A DNA stretch of 64,000 bases, from the NCBI RefSeq assembly GCF_020639365.1, contig NZ_JAINUL010000001.1, positions 3,518,661 to 3,582,660 of the forward strand. Direction: 5' to 3'. The notes under the pieces are model-generated. The model made no database searches, had not been told where the DNA came from, and saw nothing but the letters and a program-made list of their open reading frames with translations. Origin of the DNA: Streptomyces flavotricini. Lineage in GTDB: Bacteria; Actinomycetota; Actinomycetes; Streptomycetales; Streptomycetaceae. Every line of letters starts with the position of its first letter. Position 1 is the first letter of the stretch. Shown piece by piece: positions 24,889-34,406 of the stretch. A program made the position numbers and the translations under genes.

Positions 24889-25914
24889 TCAGCGCAGTTT
24901 GGGGTCGAGGGCGTCGCGCACCGCGTCGCCGAGCATGATGAACGCGAGCACCGTCAGGCTCAGCGCGCCCGCCGGCCAGAGCAGCATGTGCGGGGCGTTG
25001 CGGATCTGCGGGGCCGCGTTGGAGATGTCGATGCCCCAGGAGACGGTGGGCGGGCGCAGGCCGACGCCGAGGAAGGACAGGGTGGCCTCCAGGGCGATGT
25101 ACGTGCCGAGCGCGATGGTGGCGACGACGATGACGGGCGCGACGGCGTTGGGCGCGACGTGCCGCAGCAGCATCCGGCCGTTGCCCGCGCCGAGCGCCCG
25201 GGCGGCCTGGACGTAGTCGTTCTGTTTGGCGGTGATGACGGAGCCGCGGCCGATGCGGGCGATCTGCGGCCAGCCGAGCAGCACGATGAAGCCGACGACC
25301 GGCCAGACGGTGGTGCTGGTGACCACGGAGAGGAAGACCAGGCCGCCGAGGACGACGGGGATGCCGAAGAAGATGTCCGCGACCCGGGAGAGCAGCGAGT
25401 CGCCCCAGCCGCCGAAGAACCCGGCGAGCCCGCCGAGCACCGAGCCGAGCAGGGCGGCGCCGAGGGTGGCGCAGACGCCGACGGTGATGGAGGCGCGGGC
25501 TCCGTAGACGGTGCGGGTGTAGACGTCGCAGCCCTGGGTGTCGTAGCCGAAGGGGTGGCCGGGGGAGGAGCCCTGCTGGGACTTGGACAGGTCGCACTGG
25601 AGCGGATCGCCGCTCGCGATGAGCTGCGGCCAGATCGCGATGATCACCAGGAACAGGATCATCAGCGAGGAGATGATGAAGACGGGGTTCCGGCGCAGCT
25701 GGTGCCAGGCGTCGGACCACAGGGAGCGGGCCTTCTCCTGCGGGCCGGGCCCGGTGGGGGCGTCCCCCAAGGGCTTCTCGAGGCTCTCGGCCTCGTCGAG
25801 CGCCAGATCCATGGGCCCGCCCTGGCCGGTGGGCGCGATGGCCTCCCCCTTTCCGGGCTGGAGTGGGTCGTATGCGGGGGGTCGGCGGCCGGGCTCGGGC
25901 TCGGGCTCAGGCAT
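24889..25914 (-). CDS. Oligopeptide ABC transporter permease (OppC/DppC type), operon 1
   Basis: This 341-residue permease has six helices and the inner-membrane EAA signature YVQAARALGAGNGRMLLRHVAPN. The N-terminus carries an unusual Pro/Glu-rich extension of about 70 residues (starting MPEPEPEPGRRPP) before the common LWSDAWHQLRRNP, longer than in the second operon's copy. The start overlaps the OppB-type stop by eight bases, the same overlap as in the paralogous operon. Confidence 0.92.
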   Translation of the reverse strand: MPEPEPEPGRRPPAYDPLQPGKGEAIAPTGQGGPMDLALDEAESLEKPLGDAPTGPGPQEKARSLWSDAWHQLRRNPVFIISSLMILFLVIIAIWPQLIASGDPLQCDLSKSQQGSSPGHPFGYDTQGCDVYTRTVYGARASITVGVCATLGAALLGSVLGGLAGFFGGWGDSLLSRVADIFFGIPVVLGGLVFLSVVTSTTVWPVVGFIVLLGWPQIARIGRGSVITAKQNDYVQAARALGAGNGRMLLRHVAPNAVAPVIVVATIALGTYIALEATLSFLGVGLRPPTVSWGIDISNAAPQIRNAPHMLLWPAGALSLTVLAFIMLGDAVRDALDPKLR

Positions 25915-26830
25915 AACGGATCCTCGGGTCCAGGACCGCGTAGAGCAGGTCGACGAGCAGGTTCGCCAGCAGGAAGACGATGACGAGGATGGTCACGAAG
26001 CCGACCACCGTCGGGGAGTTGTTGCGCAGGATGCCCTGGTAGAGCTGGTATCCGACGCCGTGGATGTTGAAGATCCGCTCGGTGACGATGGCGCCGCCCA
26101 TCAGGGCGCCGATGTCGGTGCCGATGAAGGTGACGACGGGGATGAGCGAGTTGCGCAGCAGGTGGCGGGTGACGACCCGGCGGCGCGGCAGGCCCTTGGC
26201 GACGGCGGTGCGCACGTAGTCGGCCTTGACGTTCTCGGCGATGGAGGTGCGCGAGAGCCGGGTGACGTAGGCGAGGGAGACCAGCGCGAGCACGATGCCG
26301 GGCAGGATCAGCTCGTTGAAGGGGGCGTCGGGGGAGACGGTGGGCCGGACCCAGCCCCATTTGACGCCGAAGAGGTACTGGAGCAGGTAGCCCGTCACGA
26401 ACGTCGGCACGGAGATGACGACGAGGGTGAGCACCAGCACGCTGGTGTCCACGGACTTGCCGCGGCGCAGGCCGCTGATCACGCCGAGGGTGATGCCGAT
26501 GACGACCTCGAAGAAGATCGCGACGATGGTCAGGCGCAGGGTGACGGGGAAGGCCGAGGCCATCAGCTCGGTGACGGGCTGGCCGTTGAAGGCCGTGCCG
26601 AAGTCGCCCTGGAAGATCTGGCCCATGTAGTGGAGGTACTGCTCCCACAGCGGGCGGTCGAGGTAGAGGTCCTTGCGGATGCGCGCGGCGGTGGCGGGGT
26701 CGGGCGCCTTGTCCCCGAAGAGGGCGGCGACCGGGTCGCCGAGCGCGTACACCATGAAGAAGATCAGGAACGTGCTGCCGATGAACACCGGGATCATCTG
26801 GAGCAGCCGCCGGATCACATAACGTCCCAT
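25907..26830 (-). CDS. Oligopeptide ABC transporter permease (OppB/DppB type), operon 1
   Basis: This 307-residue permease begins MGRYVIRRLLQMIPVFIGST, typical of OppB/DppB. It has an outer loop before helix 2, then the EAA loop DYVRTAVAKGLPRRRVVTRHLLRN, and ends VDLLYAVLDPRIRYA. It lies 30 bases after the solute-binding protein gene with no hairpin between, unlike the second operon. It forms the channel with the OppC-type permease. Confidence 0.93.
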   Translation of the reverse strand: MGRYVIRRLLQMIPVFIGSTFLIFFMVYALGDPVAALFGDKAPDPATAARIRKDLYLDRPLWEQYLHYMGQIFQGDFGTAFNGQPVTELMASAFPVTLRLTIVAIFFEVVIGITLGVISGLRRGKSVDTSVLVLTLVVISVPTFVTGYLLQYLFGVKWGWVRPTVSPDAPFNELILPGIVLALVSLAYVTRLSRTSIAENVKADYVRTAVAKGLPRRRVVTRHLLRNSLIPVVTFIGTDIGALMGGAIVTERIFNIHGVGYQLYQGILRNNSPTVVGFVTILVIVFLLANLLVDLLYAVLDPRIRYA

Positions 26831-26860
26831 GGACTGCTCCAGGATCGATCCGACGGAGGG

Positions 26861-28489
26861 TCAGCTGACCTTGATCTCGTTGTAGACGGGGACGCTGAAC
26901 TGGTTGAGCGCCACGTCCGAGAGGCGTTCCGCGTAGCCGGCGCTGCCGTTCTGGTACCAGAGCGGGATGGAGGGCATCTGCGCGACGAGGATCTTCTCGG
27001 CGTCCTGGAACTTCGCGATGGCCTTGGCCGCGTCGCTCTCCTGGTTGGCCTCGTCGACGAGCTTGTCGAAGTCCGCGTTGCTGAACTTGCCGTAGTTGGA
27101 GGAGGCGCCGGTGTAGTAGAGCGGCTGGAGGAAGTTCTGGATCAGCGGGTAGTCGGCCTGCCAGCCGGAGCGGAAGGGGCCGGTCAGCTTGAAGGCGCTC
27201 TGCTGGTTGCGGAAGTCCGCGAAGGTGCCGACCGGGTTGACCGTGCAGACCGGCCCCTCGCCGATCGCGTTGTTGATGCTGTTGCAGACGGCGTCCATCC
27301 ACTCGCGGTGGGAGCCGGTGTCCACGTTGGACGTCAGGGTGACCTTGCCCCCGGGGAGCCCGCCGGCGTCCTGGATGAGCTTCTTGGCCGCGGCCGGATC
27401 GTACGTGCAGGCGTCGCCGCAGAGCGTGGCGCTGAAGCCCCCCTTCTCGCCGAGGGCCGGGGAGGTCCAGTCCTTGGCCGGGGTGCGGGTCTCGCGGAAG
27501 ATCTGCTTGGTGATCTCGTCGCGGTTGATGGCCATGGAGATGCCGCGGCGGACGTTCTCCATGCCCTCCTTGCCCCACTGCGGGTCGTACAGCGGGAAGG
27601 TGAGGGTCTGGATGATGAGGGCCGGCTGGTTGATGTACCGGTCGCCGAGGTCGTTCTTGACGTTCTTCAGCTGCTGCGCGGGGACGTCGTCGACGAGGTC
27701 GAGGTTGCCGGAGATCAGGTCGGTGTAGGCGGTGTTGTTGTCGGTGTAGACCTTGAGGTCGACGCCGCTGTTCTGCGCCTTGTCCTCGCCCGGGTAGCCG
27801 TCCCAGGTGCGCAGCTTCATGCCGGTGCCCTTGGTGTACGAGTCCACCGCGTACGGGCCGTTGCCGATGGGCTTGTTCAGCCAGCCGGCATGGTCGGTGA
27901 AGAAGGCCTTGGGCAGGGGGGAGAAGGCCTGGTAGCCGAGGGTCTCGGGCCAGGTGGAGAACTTGTTCTTCAGGGCCACGGTGAAGGTCTTGGGGTCCTT
28001 GACGACCAGCCCTGACATGGTCTTGGACTTGGGCTCCCCCGAGGCGGGGTGGACGTCCGCGTAGCCGGCGATGTCGGAGAAGAACGGCGAGTTGTTCTGC
28101 TTGTTGCGCACGTCCGCGCCGTAGTTCCAGGCGTCCACGAACGACTGCGCGGTGACCGGCTCGTCGTTGCTGAACTTCCAGCCGTCCTTCAGCGTGATGG
28201 TGAAGTTCTGGCTGTCGGTCGTCTCGATCTTCTCGGCGAGCATGTTCTTGGCCTCGCCGGTCTTCGGGTCGTACCGCTTGAGGCCGCGGAAGATCATGTC
28301 GAGGACCTTGCCGCCCTGCACCTCGTTGGTGTTGGCCGGCTCCAGCGGGTTCTGCGGGTCACCCCAGGAGGAGCTGACGATCCCCGCGCCACCGCCGCCT
28401 CCGCCGCTGTCGCTACCGCCGCAGGCCGTCGCCGCGAGGGCGACGGCCACCGCACATGCGGCCCACTTGGCGTGGGTGGCTCCGCGCAT
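26861..28489 (-). CDS. Oligopeptide-binding lipoprotein (SBP family 5), operon 1
   Basis: This 542-residue peptide-binding protein of the OppA/DppA type has a signal sequence (MRGATHAKWAACAVAVALAA) ending in a lipobox variant A-T-A-C (Cys24). Gly/Ser residues follow, then the two-lobed binding protein with the family signature around VLDMIFRGLKRYDPKTGE and SFVDAWNYGADV. GGAGG precedes the ATG at 28489, so the upstream in-frame ATG is not used. It is the first gene of the operon. The substrate is probably oligopeptides, by homology only. Confidence 0.92.
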   Translation of the reverse strand: MRGATHAKWAACAVAVALAATACGGSDSGGGGGGAGIVSSSWGDPQNPLEPANTNEVQGGKVLDMIFRGLKRYDPKTGEAKNMLAEKIETTDSQNFTITLKDGWKFSNDEPVTAQSFVDAWNYGADVRNKQNNSPFFSDIAGYADVHPASGEPKSKTMSGLVVKDPKTFTVALKNKFSTWPETLGYQAFSPLPKAFFTDHAGWLNKPIGNGPYAVDSYTKGTGMKLRTWDGYPGEDKAQNSGVDLKVYTDNNTAYTDLISGNLDLVDDVPAQQLKNVKNDLGDRYINQPALIIQTLTFPLYDPQWGKEGMENVRRGISMAINRDEITKQIFRETRTPAKDWTSPALGEKGGFSATLCGDACTYDPAAAKKLIQDAGGLPGGKVTLTSNVDTGSHREWMDAVCNSINNAIGEGPVCTVNPVGTFADFRNQQSAFKLTGPFRSGWQADYPLIQNFLQPLYYTGASSNYGKFSNADFDKLVDEANQESDAAKAIAKFQDAEKILVAQMPSIPLWYQNGSAGYAERLSDVALNQFSVPVYNEIKVS

Positions 28490-28596
28490 GGAGTGCCTCC
28501 TATGGCTCCCAAGACTCACTTAGGGCCCAATGTCACCCTATGTGGGGGCCGGAACACTCCTCGTTGGACCGATTGCACCCTCGCGTCCCGCGCCTG

Positions 28597-29562
28597 TCAC
28601 CCGCGCGAGTGCAAACTCAGCTCCCAGGTGTCCACCGCGTAGTGCAGGCGCATGCCGTGAGCCTCGTACAGCGCGAGCGCGCCGGTCTCGTTGCGGGTGT
28701 CCACGCCGAGGCCCGCGGTGTCCCGGCCGCGGGCCGCGTAGGCGGCGAAGCCGTGGCGCAGCAGGAAGCCGCCGATCCCGCGGCCGCGCAGGTCGGCGCG
28801 GACGCCGAGGTGGCTGAGCCAGGCCATGCTGGTGCGGTCGTCGCGGGTGAGCAGGACGCCCGCGTCGCCCACACCGGGCAGGCTCGCGATCCAGACCAGC
28901 GACCAGTCGAGGGTGCGGGCGTCGAGGTGGTCGAGCCATGCCTCGTAGGGGCGGTGCACGTGGCCGAAGTGGGCGGCGAAGGTCTCCTCCACCAGGGCAT
29001 GGACCCGGCGGCGGTCGCCCTCGTCGGCGGCGCAGTCGCGCAGGAGGAGTCCGCCGGGAGGGGCGGGCGGCGGATCGGCGGCCCGGGACAGGGCTCGGGT
29101 CATCACCTGGTACCGGCGCACGGGGCGGTAGCCGCGGCCGGGCAGCACGTCGGCGTCGAGGACGGGCCTCACGTTGAGCCGGAGCCGCATGACGGCGTCC
29201 CCCGACCCGCCGGTGAGCTCGCGGGCCCGGATCTCCATCAGCTCCAGGAGCCGGACGGCGGCCTCGCGCCGGCCGGGCAGCACGTAGTGCTCGGAGTCGA
29301 CCGTGCCGGGCCCGGAGTCGGCCCACACCTGCGCGTGGGCCACGAGCCGGCCCCCCTCGAAGGCGAGCCAGGAGTCCTTGGCCAGGTCGATGTCGGGGTG
29401 GTGGAGGTCGGCCTCGACGGCGGCCAGATCGCTCTCCGGTCTGCCGATCTCGATGACGTCGACGGCGTTGAGCAGGGCGCAGATGTCGGACGCGTCCCCG
29501 GGCCCGGCGGGCCGTACGGTCAGCGTGCGCCGACTGCGGCGGGCGTACGGTGTCGCGGTCAC
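28597..29562 (-). CDS. Two-domain GNAT acetyltransferase between the peptide-transport operons
   Basis: This 321-residue protein is built of two GNAT halves. The N-terminal half (about 10-150, LTVRPAGPGDASDICALLNAV) lacks a clear acetyl-CoA motif. The C-terminal half (about 165-321) has HLGVRADLRGRGIGGFLLRHGF and NETGALALYEAHGM. The general design recalls mycothiol synthase MshD, but I cannot assign it as MshD because similar two-domain proteins are numerous. The GTG at 29562 is the chosen start. It lies between the first ABC operon and the orphan solute-binding protein. Confidence 0.82.
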   Translation of the reverse strand: MTATPYARRSRRTLTVRPAGPGDASDICALLNAVDVIEIGRPESDLAAVEADLHHPDIDLAKDSWLAFEGGRLVAHAQVWADSGPGTVDSEHYVLPGRREAAVRLLELMEIRARELTGGSGDAVMRLRLNVRPVLDADVLPGRGYRPVRRYQVMTRALSRAADPPPAPPGGLLLRDCAADEGDRRRVHALVEETFAAHFGHVHRPYEAWLDHLDARTLDWSLVWIASLPGVGDAGVLLTRDDRTSMAWLSHLGVRADLRGRGIGGFLLRHGFAAYAARGRDTAGLGVDTRNETGALALYEAHGMRLHYAVDTWELSLHSRG

Positions 29563-29628
29563 CCGACCACTGTCCGCCCGCCGCGGGCGCCGCCGCAACT
29601 CTCTTTCGGCGCGGCCCCCGGCCGGGTG

Positions 29629-31248
29629 TCAGTTGAGCTCGACGTGCGCCAGGTCGATGCGACCCTGCGCGTCGACCCCGACGTTCTTCACGGTCTTGGA
29701 GTAGGCCACGGCCGACATGTACGTGAAGACCGGGATGTACGGGAGGTCCCTGATGACGATGTCGTCGGCCTGCTGGTAGAGCTTCAGGCTCTCGGCCGGG
29801 TCGGTCGCCCGGTCGGCGGCGGCGAGGACGGCCTCGAACTCGTCGTTCCCGTAGCGCCCGAAGTTGGAGCCGTTGGCGATGGCCTCCTTCGAGAAGACCG
29901 GGCGCAGGTAGTTCTCCGCCGCCGGGTAGTCCATGGCCCAGCCCATGCGGAAGGCGCCCTTGAACTTCTGCGACTTCACGTCGTCGATCAGCGCGGCGGC
30001 GCTCTGGTAGGGCTTGGCGGTGGCCTCGACGCCGAGGTTCGCCTTCAGCTGCGCGGCGACGGCCTCGATCCACTCCTTGTGGCCGCCGTCCTCGTTGTAG
30101 CCGAGCTCCAGCTTGTTGCCCGGTATGCCGCCGGCCTGCTGGAACAGCGCCTTCGCCTTGCTCGGGTTGTACGTGCCGGCCTCGCCCAGGGCGCCCCTGC
30201 GGTAGCCGGGGACGATCGGGCTGATGAAGTCGTCGGCCGGCTTGCGGGTGCCCTGGAAGATCTTCTTGGAGATGGCCTCGCGGTCGATGGCCATCGAGAT
30301 CGCCTTGCGGATCTCGACCTTGCCGAAGGCCTCGGGGTTGGCCTCCAGCGGGAGGCCGAGGTAGCCGACGGAGGCTTCCGGCTTGTAGATGTAGCGGTCG
30401 CCGAACTCCTCGGAGACGGTGGCGAGCGCGGAGACCGGCAGCTTGTCGGTGATCTGCAGGGCGTTCTTGTGCAGGTCGTTGTAAGCGGTGTCCAGGTCGT
30501 CGTAGATCTTGAAGGTCACGCCGTCGAGCTTGGCCCGCCCCTCGGCCGGGTACTTGTCGTACTTCTTGACCTTGATCTGCTTGTGGTGCTCCCACCTGCC
30601 GTCCATGCGGAACGGGCCGTTTCCGATCGGGGCTTCGCCGAAGCCCTTCGGGTCGGCCTCGAACGCCTTGGGCAGCGGGTAGAAGGCGTCGTATCCCAGC
30701 ACGGTCCTGAACTGGGAGAACGGCGCCTTCAGGGTGACGGTGAAGGTCCGGTCGTCGATGACCCGCAGGCCCTTGAGCTCCTTGGCGGTGGGCGTCCTGC
30801 CCTTGCCCGGGGCCAGCTCCTCCGAGCCCTCGATCTTCGAGAAGAAGCCCATCGCCTCGGCGGTGTTCTCCTGGTTGGCGCCCCAGTTCCAGGCCCGGAC
30901 GAAGGACCGCGCGTCGACCTTCTCGCCGTTGTGGAAGGTGAACCCGTCCTTGATCCTGATCGTCCAGGTCTTCGAGTCCGTGGTGTCGACGGACTCGGCG
31001 ATCGCCAGCTTGGGTTCGTTGGTCTTGGTGTCGTACGTGACCAGGCCGGTGAACAGGGCGTGGAGGACTTCGGCGCCCTCGGTCTCGGCGGTCTCCTGCC
31101 CCACCAGCCCGTGCTGCGGTTCTCCGAGGACCACGGTGATGTGCCCGCCGGTCCGGCCGGCCTCCGTGTTCTCGTCGGCGCTGCACGCCGTGGCGGCCAT
31201 CGCCACGACGACGGCACCGACGATCCACTGGGCGCTCGCTGTGCGCAT
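29629..31248 (-). CDS. Orphan oligopeptide-binding lipoprotein (SBP family 5)
   Basis: This 539-residue lipoprotein has signal MRTASAQWIVGAVVVAMAA followed by T-A-C at the lipobox. The SBP family 5 fold has segments parallel to those of the other two binding proteins (VLHALFTGLVTYDTKTNEP, SFVRAWNWGANQENTA). It has no permease or ATPase genes of its own, since a terminator (31295-31330) separates it from the operon upstream. It may feed substrates to either neighbouring transporter or act as a sensor. GGAGG precedes its ATG. Confidence 0.9.
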   Translation of the reverse strand: MRTASAQWIVGAVVVAMAATACSADENTEAGRTGGHITVVLGEPQHGLVGQETAETEGAEVLHALFTGLVTYDTKTNEPKLAIAESVDTTDSKTWTIRIKDGFTFHNGEKVDARSFVRAWNWGANQENTAEAMGFFSKIEGSEELAPGKGRTPTAKELKGLRVIDDRTFTVTLKAPFSQFRTVLGYDAFYPLPKAFEADPKGFGEAPIGNGPFRMDGRWEHHKQIKVKKYDKYPAEGRAKLDGVTFKIYDDLDTAYNDLHKNALQITDKLPVSALATVSEEFGDRYIYKPEASVGYLGLPLEANPEAFGKVEIRKAISMAIDREAISKKIFQGTRKPADDFISPIVPGYRRGALGEAGTYNPSKAKALFQQAGGIPGNKLELGYNEDGGHKEWIEAVAAQLKANLGVEATAKPYQSAAALIDDVKSQKFKGAFRMGWAMDYPAAENYLRPVFSKEAIANGSNFGRYGNDEFEAVLAAADRATDPAESLKLYQQADDIVIRDLPYIPVFTYMSAVAYSKTVKNVGVDAQGRIDLAHVELN

Positions 31249-31294
31249 GGGTGGTTGCCTCCTCGGGAGTCGCTTTCGATGGGGCGGGAAAAGC

Positions 31295-31330
31295 GGACGG
31301 GGCCCAGCCTGGATCGGCTGGGCCCCGTCC
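31295..31330 (-). terminator. Terminator of the second oligopeptide ABC operon
   Basis: GGACGGGGCCCAGCC (31295-31309), loop TGGATC, GGCTGGGCCCCGTCC (31316-31330) form a perfect 15-bp stem starting 17 bases beyond the last operon gene. Confidence 0.82.
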
Positions 31331-31346
31331 TGCCGTTCCGGCGGGA

Positions 31347-32399
31347 TCAGACGGCCAGGACGGCCTTCTCCTCCGCGAAGTGGCACGCGGACTCGTGCGC
31401 GGCCAGGGTGTTCACGCCCTGGAAGCGCGTCGGGATCGCCAGCAGCGGCTCCTCCGTGGAGCAGCGTTCCTCGGCCTTCCAGCAGCGGGTGCGGAAGCGG
31501 CAGCCCGACGGCGGGTTGGCCGGGGAGGGGACGTCACCGGTGAGGATGATCCGCTCGCGGCCCTCGCGGGCCTCCGGGTCCGGGACGGGGACCGCCGACA
31601 GCAGCGCCTGGGTGTACGGGTGCGTCGGGTGGTCGTAGATCTGGGTGTCGGTGCCGATCTCGGCCAGCTTGCCCAGGTACATGACGCCCACGCGGTCCGA
31701 GATGTGCCGGACGATCGAGAGGTCGTGCGCGATGAAGATGTAGGAGAGGTTGAACTCCTGCTGCAGCTTCTCCATCAGGTTGATGACCTGCGCCTGCACC
31801 GACACGTCGAGCGCGGAGACCGGCTCGTCGCAGATGATGATCTCCGGGTTGAGCGCGAGGCCGCGGGCGATGCCGATGCGCTGGCGCTGACCGCCGGAGA
31901 ACTGGTGCGGGTACCGGTTGATGTACTCCGGGTTGAGGCCCACGACGTCCAGGAGCTCCTGGACCTTGCGGCGCCGGTCGCCCTTGGGAGCCACCTCGGG
32001 GTGGATCTCGTAGGTCTCCCCGATGATGTCGCCGACCGTCATGCGCGGGTTCAGCGAGGTGTACGGGTCCTGGAACACCATCTGGATGTTGCGGCGGACG
32101 GCCTTCAGCGCGCGCCCGGACAGCTTGGTGATGTCCTGGCCCTTGTAGAAGACCTCGCCCGCGGTGGCCCGCTCCAGGTTCATCAGCAGCTTGGCGACGG
32201 TGGACTTGCCACAGCCGGACTCACCGACGATGCCCAGCGTCTCGCCCTGGTACAGGTCGAAGCTGATGCCGTCGACGGCCTTGACGGCGCCGACCTGCTT
32301 CTTGAAGAGGATGCCCTGGGTCAGCGGGAAGTGCTTGACCAGGTTGCGGACCTGGAGGATCGGCTCGCCCTGGGGGGCGGTCTTGGTGAGCTCAGCCAT
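31347..32399 (-). CDS. Oligopeptide ABC transporter ATP-binding protein (OppF/DppF type), operon 2
   Basis: This 350-residue paralogue of the operon 1 ATPase has Walker A GESGCGKST, signature FSGGQRQRIGIARGLAL, Walker B IIICDEPVSALD and the C-terminal four-Cys domain (FRTRCWKAEERC). KHFPLTQGILFKKQVGAVKA is nearly identical to the first copy, and the N-terminus has an extra 10 residues. The start overlaps the OppD-type stop by eight bases. It is followed by a strong terminator. Confidence 0.93.
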   Translation of the reverse strand: MAELTKTAPQGEPILQVRNLVKHFPLTQGILFKKQVGAVKAVDGISFDLYQGETLGIVGESGCGKSTVAKLLMNLERATAGEVFYKGQDITKLSGRALKAVRRNIQMVFQDPYTSLNPRMTVGDIIGETYEIHPEVAPKGDRRRKVQELLDVVGLNPEYINRYPHQFSGGQRQRIGIARGLALNPEIIICDEPVSALDVSVQAQVINLMEKLQQEFNLSYIFIAHDLSIVRHISDRVGVMYLGKLAEIGTDTQIYDHPTHPYTQALLSAVPVPDPEAREGRERIILTGDVPSPANPPSGCRFRTRCWKAEERCSTEEPLLAIPTRFQGVNTLAAHESACHFAEEKAVLAV

Positions 32400-33447
32400 G
32401 GAGCTGCTCCTTCCAGAAGTGGCAGGCGCTGGCGCGGCCGGGCAGCTCGGAGCCGTCCTGCTCGCTGACCACCTGGAGCAGGGGCACGTCGGTACGGCAG
32501 ATGTCCTGCGCAACGGTGCAGCGCGGGTTGAACGAGCAGCCGGTCGGCAGCCGCAGGAGGTTGGGCGGCAGGCCCTTGATCGCGAAGAGGTCCTGGCCCT
32601 TCTGGTCCAGGCGCGGGATCGAGTCCAGCAGACCGCGGGTGTACGGGTGCGCCGGGCGCTTGTAGATCTCGTGCACCGGGGCCGTCTCGACGATCCGGCC
32701 GGCGTACATGACCGCGATCTTGTCCGCCACGTCGGCGACGACGCCGAGGTCGTGGGTGATCAGGATCAGGCCCATGTTGAGCTCGCGCTGGAGCTCCGCG
32801 AGCAGGTCCATGACCTGGGCCTGGACGGTCACGTCGAGGGCCGTGGTCGGCTCGTCGGCGATGATCAGGTCCGGCTCCAGCGCGATCGCCATGGCGATCA
32901 TGATGCGCTGGCGCATACCGCCGGAGAAGTGGTGCGGGTAGTCGTCCACACGCTCCTTCGCCGCCGGGATCTTGACCTTGTCCATCAGCTCGATGGCCTT
33001 GAGGCGGGCTTCCTTCTTCGACAGGCCCTGGTGGACGCGGAACATCTCGCCCAGCTGGTAGCCGACGGTGAGCACCGGGTTCAGGGAGGACAGGGCGTCC
33101 TGGAAGATCATGGCGATCTTCCGGCCGCGCAGCTTGCGCCGCTCCTCGAAGCTCATCTTGAGCATGTCCTGGCCGCGGAAGAGGATCTCGCCCTGCGGGA
33201 TCCTGCCGGGGGGCATGTCGAGGATGCCCATGATGGCCTGCGCCGTCACGGACTTGCCCGAGCCGGACTCGCCGAGGACGGCGAGGGTCTCGCCGGCGCT
33301 CACGCTGTAGTTGACGCCGTTGACGGCCTTGGCCACGCCGTCGCGGGTGTGGAACTCGACGTGCAGGTCGCGCACTTCGAGGAGCGGGGTCTGCGGGTTC
33401 CCGTCACGCGGGGAGGGAACGGTGCTGGTGTTGTCCATGGTGATCAC
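32392..33447 (-). CDS. Oligopeptide ABC transporter ATP-binding protein (OppD/DppD type), operon 2
   Basis: This 351-residue ATPase has Walker A GESGSGKSV, signature FSGGMRQRIMIAMAIAL, Walker B LIIADEPTTALD and FNPRCTVAQDICRTD in the Cys motif. The GTG at 33447 is preferred because GGAGG lies six bases before it, while the ATG three codons later is too far from that site. It is nearly colinear with its operon 1 paralogue, with an extra N-terminal stretch of about 20 residues. Confidence 0.92.
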   Translation of the reverse strand: MITMDNTSTVPSPRDGNPQTPLLEVRDLHVEFHTRDGVAKAVNGVNYSVSAGETLAVLGESGSGKSVTAQAIMGILDMPPGRIPQGEILFRGQDMLKMSFEERRKLRGRKIAMIFQDALSSLNPVLTVGYQLGEMFRVHQGLSKKEARLKAIELMDKVKIPAAKERVDDYPHHFSGGMRQRIMIAMAIALEPDLIIADEPTTALDVTVQAQVMDLLAELQRELNMGLILITHDLGVVADVADKIAVMYAGRIVETAPVHEIYKRPAHPYTRGLLDSIPRLDQKGQDLFAIKGLPPNLLRLPTGCSFNPRCTVAQDICRTDVPLLQVVSEQDGSELPGRASACHFWKEQLHG

Positions 33448-33458
33448 GTACGCCCTCC

Positions 33459-34406
33459 TCAGCGCAGCTTGGGGTCGAGGGCGTTGCGGACCGCTTCGCC
33501 GAGCATGATGAAGGCGAGCACGGTCACGCTGAGCATCAGCGAGGGGTAGAGCAGGATGTGCTCGGCCACGCGGATCTGAGCGGCACCGGCCGAGATGTCC
33601 ACACCCCACGAGATGGTCGGGGACGCGAGGCCCAGACCCAGGTAGGACAGGGTCGCCTCGGCTCCGACGTAGCCGCCCAGCGCGATCGTGGAGACCACGA
33701 TCACGGGCGCCATGGCGTTCGGCAGGACGTGCCGGAACAGGATCCGGGTGGTGCCGGCGCCCAGCGCCTTCGCGGCGTGCACGTAGTCGGCCTGCTTCAC
33801 GGTGATCACCGAACCGCGCATGACGCGGGTGATCTGCGTCCAGCCCAGGAAGGCCAGGGCGAAGACGACCGTCCACACCGTGCGCTTGGTGAAGGCCTGG
33901 AGGACGACCATCGAGCCGAGCAGGAACGGGATGCCGAAGAAGATGTCGGTGATGCGGGAGATGATCGCGTCCGTGATGCCACCGAAGTAGCCGGAGATCA
34001 TGCCCGTGATCGAGCCGATGATCGTCACGATCAGCGTCACCGCGACGGCCACGATGATCGAGGCACGGGTGCCGTAGATCAGGCGGGCGTACACGCTGCG
34101 GCCCTGGCCGTCGTAACCGAACCAGTCGGGCGAGCCTATGCTGCCCAGCTCCGGCTTGGTCAGGAAGTGGTGCACCAGGTCGCCCTTGGTGGGGTCGGCA
34201 CTGGTGAACAGGCCCGGGAAGGCGGCGATCAGCAGGAGTACGAAGATCAGCACCGACGACACGAGGAAGTACGGGTTGCGACGCAGGTCGGCCCAGGCGT
34301 CGCCCCACAGACTGCGGGGCTTCTCGTGGGTGACGGGTGCGATCGCGTCGACGGGGGCGACAGCGCCCTCGGTCGACAGGGCTTCGGTCTTGGTCATGTC
34401 AGGCAT
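33459..34406 (-). CDS. Oligopeptide ABC transporter permease (OppC/DppC type), operon 2
   Basis: This 315-residue permease has the EAA segment YVHAAKALGAGTTRILFRHVLPN and six helices, ending FIMLGEAVRNALDPKLR. The N-terminal cytoplasmic part is shorter than in operon 1. The ATG 34406 overlaps the OppB-type stop by eight bases, as in operon 1, and a second ATG three codons on is possible. Confidence 0.92.
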   Translation of the reverse strand: MPDMTKTEALSTEGAVAPVDAIAPVTHEKPRSLWGDAWADLRRNPYFLVSSVLIFVLLLIAAFPGLFTSADPTKGDLVHHFLTKPELGSIGSPDWFGYDGQGRSVYARLIYGTRASIIVAVAVTLIVTIIGSITGMISGYFGGITDAIISRITDIFFGIPFLLGSMVVLQAFTKRTVWTVVFALAFLGWTQITRVMRGSVITVKQADYVHAAKALGAGTTRILFRHVLPNAMAPVIVVSTIALGGYVGAEATLSYLGLGLASPTISWGVDISAGAAQIRVAEHILLYPSLMLSVTVLAFIMLGEAVRNALDPKLR